Below, piece after piece: positions 1 through 8,935 of a stretch of 11,335 nt of DNA. Both the position numbers and the translations under genes were made by a program. How positions within the stretch are numbered: position 1 is the stretch's first letter; every line of letters begins with the position of its first letter. The stretch spans positions 1 to 11,335 of the forward strand of contig QUTJ01031388.1 in assembly GCA_003573635.1 (NCBI GenBank), read 5' to 3'. The notes under the pieces were generated by a model. The model was given only the letters and a program-made list of their open reading frames with translations. It had not been told where the DNA came from and did not search any database. The DNA comes from Goniomonas avonlea (lineage: Eukaryota > Cryptophyceae > Goniomonadida > Goniomonadaceae).

Positions 1-2516
1 AACGTGTCTACCTGAGCGCGGCGCTCCTTGTCACGGTTCGCCTCGCGCTGGACGAGGTCCTGAATGCTATCTGCGTTGCGCTGCTGGAACTCCTTGGTCT
101 TAGCGTCGCGCTCCTCCTCGCTCTGCAGGCGCTTGAACTCCTTCTTCTTCTCCTCCTGCTCGTACATGCGGCGAGAAGCGGCACGGGCAGACTGGAACTT
201 CTTGTCCTCCTCCTCAGCCGCGGCATTTGCGCGCATGTCACCGCGCACACGCTCGGCAGCATGGCGCTCGCTGCGGCGCAGGGCACGCTCTTGCTCGCGC
301 TCGTTCCTGCGCTGTCGGTGAATTGGGGGAGAGACTGCGGTGAGTTGTCTGATCGAGACACGCTGCAGGGGCCAGGACTCTCTCTCACATCTCTGCTCTC
401 TCTGTCTCTGCGTGTTGGAGAATTGGTGTGGCGTCTGGGAAGCCTCCCGGCACCATCTACTTCTAAGCACAGACCCAAAAGGCAACCAGACGGCCCGCAT
501 CGCACGCACTTTCTCGAGTACTCGAGCATTGATTGCCATAACTCTCCCGTGGGTGGGAAGTGGCTGCAGGTCCGTGTTTCGTGTTTGTCCGTTTTGTGTC
601 CGGCATATGAGCCCATATGTCGGCAAGTCGTGTTTGCCCGTTTTGTGTTGTCGGCATCTGGCGCCTACAAAAGGTGCCCCTGTGTGTCCCCGTGTCATTG
701 GCTTCTTTCTAGGGGCAGTCTGTGTGCAGGCATTTGGCGCAGGACACATCCCTCCCTCCCTCAGTCTCTCTCGCTCCCTCTCGCTCGCTCCCTCTCGCTC
801 GCTCCCTCTCGCTCCCTCACACCCTCCCACCCTCACAATGTTTCGGGGTCCGAAGTGTTTTGTGTCAATTTTGCTGATTTTGAGCACAGAGTGGACAGAC
901 ATACTGCAGGGGGAGAGTTGAGGGAGAGCGAGAGGGAGGAGATGGACTGTGGATGCTAAAGCAAACGGCGCACTTGCGGCGGAGAAGCTCCTCAACCTCC
1001 ACAGTCTTCTTCTTCTGGCGCTTGGCTAGGCGGCGCTGAAACTTGCGCTGCGTCTCGCGCTCGTTGGCCTTGGCGACCTGGTCGAGCTCGCCCACGACGC
1101 GCTCCTGTAACCGAGTCAGCAGTGCGGCGGATTCGCTCAACACTCTCGCTCTTTGGCTGCCTGGTAGTTTGTCTCTGTTGGCAGCAACCTCGCCTCTGAC
1201 TGAAAGCATCTGTGGCCGCGCTTCTTCCCCCGTCTCTCCACTCGCAGGCCACTCCACTCAGCAGGTCCTGAGACCCCTCTGCGAGACTCCACACCGGGTT
1301 ACGAGCCTAGGAGCACTCGACAATCCACTATGAACATCGAAGATGCTGTCAAACGGAGCGCTGTCGGAAACTGGCCTGGCTGGGAGAGCAAGTCGATGGG
1401 GATGGGATCGCTGATAGAAAGACATCAACAATGGGGTCAGAAATTTAGCACCCTCAAAAAATGGAACATGAACTGACCGACAATGGTGGAGAGGATGGAT
1501 GGAATGTCGACACGACGCACCGTCTCACGGCGAGCAGCATGTTTGTTCTTCTGAGAGAGCTCCTCAGCACGGGCCTCCCCCCTCCGCATCTGCTTGCGGT
1601 TTTCGTGTGCCTCCCTGGAACGTGTAAGGACAACACCCGCCACCAATGGAAGACGCACTGCTTTGCGTCATCAGCGTTACGGGTCTCGACCTTGCGGACG
1701 AGACTACGCTGCTTCTGACCGTTCTCACGAGCGGTCTCCTCGGCCTTAGCGGCGGCCTCCTGAGTCTCTTCAAGAACCTGAGCCGCACTGCCGCGGGTGT
1801 GAACCCAAAGGTCAGATTCGTTTTGCAAGTTCACCTCTTCCGCTGTGCCTCACGGACTTTGCTCCCGTCATGGCGGGTCGCTTCGAGGGTGCGCTTGGTC
1901 TCCTCTCGCTGTTGATCGCGAGTTCGCTCACCAGCCTTGCGAGCAGCAGCAGCAGCAGCCTCCATGGCCTGCTTGGCTTCATCAGCCTCAGAGATCTTGT
2001 GCTCTGCCTCAGCGATCTTGGCCTCGACCTCCTCCTCGTGGTCTGCTTCAGACTCGGGAGTGGGCTCGTGCTCATCCGAGCCAGAGAGGTCTGGCTCCTC
2101 AGACTCCACCTCGTGCTCCTCATCACGGGACACTTGGAGGTTGGAAACAGTTGCAGCCCCAATGCAGCACAGGTGCGGTGACTGGCAACAGTGACCATTG
2201 TTGCAAACCTTACCACTGATGGTGCTTCCTCCGCACGAGGAAGGAGCCATACAGCTACCGCCCCTGGCATGGCAGGAAGTGTCCTCTGCGAGTAACTCAA
2301 GTTAATAACTGAATCGGATACTTGAAGCCACAGACGTTCTTCCGTGGTCACGCTCAGATCCTCGTCCTCGTCCTCGTCCTCGTTGTCAGACGGTTCAGAC
2401 CAAACCTCAACATCCCACAAAGGGTCGTTGGGGCTAGCATCTTCAACTGCACCTTCAGTCTCGATACACGCCAGTGAAAAAAGCGCAATAAGCGCAAAAA
2501 TCCACCCGTGGCGCAT
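1..2516 (-). CDS. Secreted acidic / 8-cysteine / long coiled-coil protein (partial, 3' end outside window)
   Basis: I do not recognise this gene. Proposed exons, read on the minus strand: 2516-2322, 2283-1835, 1787-1659, 1614-1521, 1104-974, and 306 to 12 or the edge; all junctions keep frame. The ATG at 2516 opens a clear signal peptide (MRHGWIFALIALFSLACIETEGA). An acidic run (DNEDEDEDED, residues about 44-53) follows. Eight cysteines at residues 69-105 are spaced C-x6-C-x5-C-x9-C-x4-CC-x5-CC, like small disulfide modules seen in secreted proteins. The rest is rich in Glu, Lys, Arg, Ala and Gln (for example EEVEAKIAEAEHKISEADEA, RRLAKRQKKKTVEVEELL), typical of a long charged coiled coil. 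No catalytic motif is visible. I infer an extracellular or vesicle-lumen structural protein. Least certain are the start of exon 5 (1160 paired with donor 1528, or 1104 paired with donor 1520) and the 667-nt intron 973-307, which could hide one more exon at 903-837. GT at 11-10 could be the next donor. Confidence 0.72.
579..657. repeat. Two-copy direct repeat around an imperfect palindrome
   Basis: Two near-identical 28-30 bp copies, 579-606 and 628-657 (TCGTGTTTGyCCGTTTTGTG then a TCGGCAT-like end), lie inside the long intron 973-307 of the coiled-coil gene. Between and across their inner ends, 600-623 forms an imperfect palindrome (CCGGCATATG facing CATATGTCGG). The role is unknown; it may be the trace of a local duplication. 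Confidence 0.7.
751..835. repeat. CTCGCTCCCT-type low-complexity tract in intron
   Basis: The plus strand holds repeated TCGCTCCCTC / TCGCTCGCTCCC units, then CACCCTCCCACCCTCAC. On the sense strand of the host gene this is a purine-rich GAGGGAGCGA tract within the intron 973-307. It explains the long but meaningless open frames in this part of the plus strand. Confidence 0.85.
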
Positions 2517-2658
2517 TCTTGGTTCCTGTGGGCAGGACCCGCTCACCAAACTTGGAGAGGGCCTGGTCTATCCAGCTTTCAACTCGCTTGACACCTCCTC
2601 ACTGTGTACAGTATAACACATACGACTGCCAACTGTTTTTCCGGCCCAGGGTGCGAAC
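2517..2658. promoter_or_regulatory. Divergent promoter: coiled-coil gene / GCDH
   Basis: Only 142 bp separate the two start codons, so both promoters and 5' leaders must fit here or overlap. There is no strong TATA box; GTACAGTATAAC at 2606-2617 is the only TATA-like string. The motif TACAGTA is at 2607-2613, inside a short dyad ACTGT-GT-ACAGT (2601-2612). Confidence 0.6.
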
Positions 2659-5052
<2,394 letters not shown>

Positions 5053-5280
5053 ACTGTAGTGCGGACCCGTTGGGGGGAGAAAGCTACGACTAAAAAGTGC
5101 CGGGCCGACAAGAAGTGTCGTCTTGCGATTCTTCTGGTGCAGGGTGATGAATGTGAATGCAATCAGCTGGTTGCAACGAAGAAATCTTACTGGACCACAG
5201 AAAAAATTCGCCCAAGCATAAAATTGTGTTCTGACGCATGGACCAGGTTTTTGTCGATGCGTTGTTACTACAGCCAGTAG
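5053..5280. other. Tail-to-tail intergenic region GCDH / GLYAT-like gene
   Basis: 228 bp separate the two stop codons and must hold both 3' untranslated regions and polyadenylation signals. I see no perfect AATAAA in either direction; GCATAAAATT (about 5217-5226) is the nearest plus-strand candidate. No gene is supported here. Confidence 0.6.
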
Positions 5281-6140
5281 TCACATTAACATGTGCCAGC
5301 CAACTCGAATTTCGGAAGAGACGAAACCAAGTTTCGTGTAGAGCGCTCTTGAGGCCGCATTGGCCACATCGATGTAACAAAATACAGGGTAGTCTCGTGC
5401 AGAAAGGGCACGGGCCAACGATGCCGCCACAGCCAGACCAAGGCCACGCCGTCGATAATCCTTCAGTACATGCATCATGCCGAGCGCGCCATACTGCATA
5501 CTGAGACACCACGCAACTGGAACCCCGCCTTGCCGAACACAGGCAGTTGGGAAGTGCTTGATCAAGTGTTCAATGAGACAGTGACTGGTAGCACTCTGGT
5601 ATGTCCAAAGATTATCAACCAGACGTGAATCCTCAGGCCGCAGCTGTGAGAGTTCCATATCTGGCGGGAGATCCAAGTCAGCGGGAAGGGTTCTGGGATC
5701 CTGAAGGATGTATGCGTGACTGTAGTCGCCAGAGTCGATCTGCCCGACGTTATGTGCAGCAAGTGCAAGGGCCGCCGAGGAGGAATCATCAATGGCCTGC
5801 GCAATGATATTCAACAATCTTGCTCCACATCAAACAATCTGATCGGCACCTGGAACAGGGTGTCTGTGCTCCAAGGAAGACAGTCACGGAGCAACGCAGC
5901 TGCGTCTTCGTTCGTAGCCACTGAAAATAAAGAAACGCGGTATTCTTGAAGGGAGACCCCGACTTGGATGAAATCCCCAGCGTTGCAATAAAACTTGATA
6001 GGGTGGCCATTGACGGCCGCGGCGTTGCTATCAGAACGATGTGCCATCCATGCGCCGAGCAGGAACAGCGACTTGGGTAAATGACGCCGCAAAAAAGACT
6101 CGAAAGCAGCAGATTTCTCTTCACCAGTCACAAGTTCCAT
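5281..6140 (-). CDS. GLYAT-like acyl-CoA N-acyltransferase (complete, 2 exons)
   Basis: Exons 6140-5850 and 5796-5281 join in phase 0 across a 53-nt intron (CAG|GTGCCG ... GCGCAG|GCC) to give 268 aa; human GLYAT is 296. The C-terminal part is a GNAT fold. PVAWCLSMQYGALGMMHVL (residues 190-208) gives strands 4 and 5, and the acetyl-CoA loop YRRRGLG is at 211-217. This is followed by a helix, then FCYIDVANAASRALYTKLGF (236-255). The motifs VDNLWTY and LIKHFPTACVR, and the N-terminal LPKSLFLLGA, resemble the glycine N-acyltransferase family, which transfers acyl groups from acyl-CoA to glycine or another amino acid. The first in-frame ATG (6140) was chosen; the frame stays open a little upstream without ATG. 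The next gene to the left, facing it tail to tail, is glutaryl-CoA dehydrogenase. Acceptor and acyl specificity cannot be read from sequence, and another GNAT subfamily is possible. The stop is TGA. Confidence 0.85.
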
Positions 6141-6217
6141 TGGGAGAGGTCCGCAGTTGCACAGCAAGGCTGAGGTGAGTCAGAGGCGCGGTGGCGCGGT
6201 GACTCTGTGTCTAGCTA

Positions 6218-6252
6218 GCTACAGTAGCTACAGTAGCTACAGTACTACAGTA
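6218..6252. repeat. Tandem 9-mer GCTACAGTA array
   Basis: GCTACAGTA occurs three times head to tail (6218-6226, 6227-6235, 6236-6244) and is followed by CTACAGTA (6245-6252). TAGCTAGCTA precedes it. The array runs directly into the left arm of the inverted repeat and lies between the two divergent genes. Confidence 0.95.
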
Positions 6253-6280
6253 CTGTACTGTCTGTACAGTACTGTAGTAC
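6242..6280. repeat. Perfect 17-bp inverted repeat, 5-nt loop
   Basis: The left arm GTACTACAGTACTGTAC (6242-6258) pairs base for base with the right arm GTACAGTACTGTAGTAC (6264-6280) around TGTCT. The arms are themselves built from TACAGTA/TACTGTA. It could form a cruciform in DNA or a hairpin in RNA, or be a dimeric protein-binding site. It is too far from either stop codon to be a terminator. Confidence 0.95.
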
Positions 6281-6357
6281 ATAGAGACTGTAGACTAGAG
6301 TACATAGAACGTTAACGGACCGGCAAACTTACAAAAGTCTGTTGCGGACTTGAAAAA

Positions 6358-7009
6358 ATGGTCGGTCTCCCATCCGCTGCCTCGGTGTGGCGTGACACCT
6401 CCGCAGGCGGACGACGATGACGGCATGGCTTTTTTGCAGGAAAAAAGAGCTCAGTTGGAGGCTATGCAGGGTATGGCCCTCGTTGCCCAGCAGGTAAGGG
6501 ATCGTCCTGTTGACGTCCACTCACAATCGATTCACAGGCGAACCTGGTGATGGAGAACGTAGCAAGAAGATTGCATACAATTGAATCTCTTGAGCATTCT
6601 AATCCAAACCGTGGGAAGGACCAGGTTTTAAATGACGTCTCGATGAATTTGCACTAACTGCATCATCCAGGAAGTCGAATATTGGGAGCAAAAGATTGCA
6701 GAGCTGAGTGGTGAAGCTCCCACTGCTCGACCATTCAGAAACTCTGCTCCCCGCGCCCAATTGCCCGATCCAGGGCCATACACATTCAGTACGGATCTGA
6801 GCCAGCAGCGCGCTCATCAGGACTTTCTTGATAGGCAGCCAAGACAGCTGGCCCAGCAGGGTCCCACGAAGGGTCCCAGCACTTCCATGTGTACAACCTG
6901 CTTCTTGCGGTCACCATGCCCTTGCCAGGCACGAAATGGTGGGATGCTGCCAGCTACTCCCAGCTTGTGCACAACTTGTTTCGACGTGCCTTGTGTCTGC
7001 AGGCGGTAG
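6358..7009 (+). CDS. Unknown protein with two C-terminal CxxC...CxC clusters (4 exons)
   Basis: I do not recognise this gene. Exons: 6358-6360 (ATG alone), 6407-6493, 6538-6624, 6671-7009. All junctions are phase 0, with introns of 46, 44 and 46 nt; CACTAAC in the last is a good branch site. The protein is 171 aa. Residues 2-7 are ADDDDG. Residues 8-70 look helical and Glu/Gln-rich (AFLQEKRAQLEAMQ, EVEYWEQKIAEL), followed by a Pro/Gln-rich linker. The C-terminus holds two similar clusters: CTTCFLRSPCPC (C133, C136, C142, C144) and CTTCFDVPCVC (C159, C162, C167, C169). The eight cysteines suggest metal binding. There is no signal peptide, so the protein is probably cytosolic or nuclear. If the ATG-only exon is wrong, translation could start at the ATG at 6425, losing 7 residues. 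The stop is TAG. It ends 77 bp from the stop of the gene on the other strand. Confidence 0.73.
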
Positions 7010-7086
7010 AGGTCCAGCAGACTTCCGATATTCACACTATCCAGACGAATACAAAATTTATAGAATACACGTGACTGGACCTTCAG

Positions 7087-8542
7087 TCATTGCCGCACAA
7101 AAAGTGGTTCATGGACGACTGCCACAGTGGCATTGGCCGCGGCGCCAAGAAGAACAGCAGTGCCCTCATCACGACCTCCATCGGTGTCGGAGGCACCTGG
7201 CTGCCAGTGTAACTGCGACCTTCTTGATGCAGGCCCAGACGAATTTGGGCTTTCGAAGAGGCGGCGATGCAGGAGCTGTGCCGCGACGTTAATTTTTGGG
7301 CTCTGAAGTGCGGGTTGGTAGAACACAAACCGCACACTCACCATTGCCCCGAGGTCCGCAAATGGAGGGTCCGGGTCAGCCGCAAGTAACTCGGCTTGCC
7401 CTTGAAAACCAAAGTCAGGAGGTCTAGGTATAAGCGGCAGAAGGCGAGGACACCGAATTAGAAATAGCAACTGTGATCTTCACAAGAAGCCTCACCGGTC
7501 CGCGTGTTGATATAATCAACCGCAACTGCATCGTGTACTTGCGCCGAGAGATGAGGATACACCCGAGACAAGAACCTTCTTAAGTACACCGCACCACCAA
7601 CGGTGAGCACAAAATATGTGCATGGTGATGATGGCCGCAGAGTGTTGGGCGGGCTTCGCGCCCATACTGTCGCATTACGCGACAGATTGAGCAGCCGCGA
7701 CAACTCGCGGTCCGTCTGCGCTGGTTAGGTAGGTGCGGCTGCAGTAGTTGCGACTGTACCTGGGCAAGGCCGAGATCATCGTCGCCAGGCTCAGCCCCCA
7801 CAGGCGACAGATGGACCCGCATATCCTGTAAACGTTGCAGCAAAACTTGTAATTCTGCTCGACTCTGCTCCGAAGACTCCGCCAGCGCCGAGTCCGCCAT
7901 TGTGTCCAGGACAAACACATCGAACCGCTGAGGAATTTTGAGCGTTGGGAGTTTCTGAATCAACTTACACTGTAATCTTGGCTCAGAAGACTCAGAAGCA
8001 TAGTCTCTAATTCGCGAGTGAAAGCGTGCCTGAGAGAGGCACGGACGACAAAGCACACATGGACTTTTGCGGCGTTGGTAGCGCGCTCGGACGCAAAAGT
8101 TTCATGCGACGAGGGACTCATCAACTGGCTAATAGAAGCGACCCATTCGTCGCTGAGTCTCTGAGCTGCGCGCATCCGCGCCTTCGCACCATCTGCACAT
8201 CTCGATTATTACGACAGCTCGCAACTGGAACCTACGTTTGAGGTACTGCTCCTGATCGCTCAAAAATGCCCCAACCTGCCCCCGAAATACGCTGGTGGCG
8301 TTCTGAAATTCCAGGCTCCGAACCCACTCCTTCGCTGCATTCGTGGCAGCAGCGGCCCGGTCCCGCGCAGCAGACAACGCCTCAGACCGTTGAGCTAACT
8401 CTAGTGCCTGGAGGTGGTAGTCCATGCGAACCAAAGCAGTCCCAGTAATCAGGCAGAGGAGCGCCAAGAAGAAAAACATCATCTTTCTTAAGCTCCATTG
8501 CCTGCGGCCTGAATCTGGGCCCCCACCTTCGAGGTCCACCAT
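7087..8542 (-). CDS. Type II membrane glycosyltransferase-like protein (GT-A-like, divergent)
   Basis: Exons: 8542-8236, 8192-7969, 7927-7760, 7715-7496, 7400-7087; introns are 43, 41, 44 and 95 nt, all in frame, giving 410 aa. The N-terminus has a short basic cytosolic part (RRQWSLRK), then one membrane helix (MMFFFLALLCLITGTALV, 21-38) and a helical stem, as in Golgi glycosyltransferases. Residues 146-184 read VHVCFVVR ... LLSLLSQDYSRFDVFVLDT, which fits the first strand, helix and second strand of a GT-A nucleotide-sugar fold. Residues 266-277 (TYFVLTVGGAVY) and AVAVDYIN (296-303) look like the next core strands. The expected acidic metal-binding triplet is not evident at the first of these. 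The tail AVVHEPLFVRQ resembles GT endings. The 39-nt segment 7341-7303 may be a further, frame-neutral intron (397 aa if removed). The family call rests on pattern only; donor and acceptor are unknown. The stop is TGA. Confidence 0.68.
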
Positions 8543-8935
8543 TGAATCGGAATTAGCGTTGACGTTACCAGTTATCGCAACTTTGACTGTGACTACAGCA
8601 GCGAGGGTCGAGGCCCAAGTCCCAAAATAGAAATGAGGGTTGGGGTGCAGCCCCGCGATTGCTGCCTTAGGGCTGGTCAAGGTCACCGTCGCAGCATGAT
8701 CAGGGAATATTCTTCGTTTACTTGCTCTACTCACAGCAGTTTTATTACCCGTCAGTTACAGTAACCACTCCTCAATCGCTGATCAAAGACAAATACTATA
8801 AATAGGGAATATCACCTCAAGATTATCTATTTGAAATTTACAATTATTCTATTGGCAACAGCTACTAAGTCTTCGCTCGCACTGTTTCGGCGGAGGGTTT
8901 TGGCTCGGATAGCACGGTGCCAACCACACACATCC
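8543..8935. promoter_or_regulatory. Divergent promoter: GT-like gene / M8 protease
   Basis: 393 bp with no supported gene. The half nearer the protease (about 8740-8860) is AT-rich, unlike the surroundings, and contains the TATA box at 8797-8804. A perfect odd palindrome GTTAC-A-GTAAC (8755-8765) contains TACAGTA. An open minus-strand frame across the left part lacks an ATG and looks like chance. Confidence 0.6.
8797..8804 (+). promoter_or_regulatory. TATA box of the M8 protease gene
   Basis: TATAAATA within ACTATAAATAGGG is the best TATA match in the window. It lies 132 bp before the ATG, which would put transcription start near 8830 and leave a leader of about 105 nt. The minus strand reads TATTTATA, so it could also serve the divergent gene, though that start codon is 255 bp away. 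Confidence 0.55.

Larger units (their letters stand above)
6141..6357. promoter_or_regulatory. Divergent promoter: GLYAT-like gene / cysteine-cluster gene
   Basis: 217 bp lie between the two start codons. The interval is dominated by the TACAGTA array and inverted repeat (6218-6280). No TATA box is evident. The plus-strand gene's ATG sits in a favourable context (GAAAAAATGG). Confidence 0.6.

Noticed and set aside
8-321. Plus- and minus-strand frames overlapping the first 320 bases (for example an 85-aa Ser/Arg-rich frame)
   Set aside because: They are shadows of the minus-strand coiled-coil exon 306-12, whose Glu/Lys/Arg pattern and codon third-position bias mark the true frame.
261-959. 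Long plus-strand open frames (232 and 193 aa) over the left part of the window
   Set aside because: They run through CT-rich repeats, have Ser/Arg/Leu-biased low-complexity translations, and lie antisense to an intron and exons of a gene with consistent splicing.
6050-6180. A plus-strand exon ending in the good donor GAG|GTGAGT at 6175
   Set aside because: The only ATG-led open frame before it (from 6050) is antisense to the GLYAT-like exon 1 and is in the wrong phase to join the exon at 6407.
6242-6280. Bacterial-type terminator or CRISPR repeat
   Set aside because: There is no T-run, it lies between two divergent start codons of intron-bearing eukaryotic genes, and there are no spacers between repeats.
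6358-6423. Direct translation from ATG 6358 without splicing (MVGLPSAASVWRDTSAGGRR)
   Set aside because: It stops after about 20 codons and is out of frame with the exons that follow; splicing out 6361-6406 gives a better model.
6828-7292. Plus-strand 154-aa frame continuing past the cysteine-cluster gene
   Set aside because: It has no start codon of its own, needs an unsupported splice, and its second half is antisense to the last exon of the glycosyltransferase-like gene.
8543-8734. N-terminal extension of the glycosyltransferase-like protein by about 64 residues
   Set aside because: The frame is open but begins with GTG, not ATG. The ATG at 8542 places the membrane helix at residues 21-38, as expected for a type II protein.
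8831-8935. N-terminal extension of the M8 protease
   Set aside because: It starts with TTG, and the ATG at 8936 directly opens a standard signal peptide.
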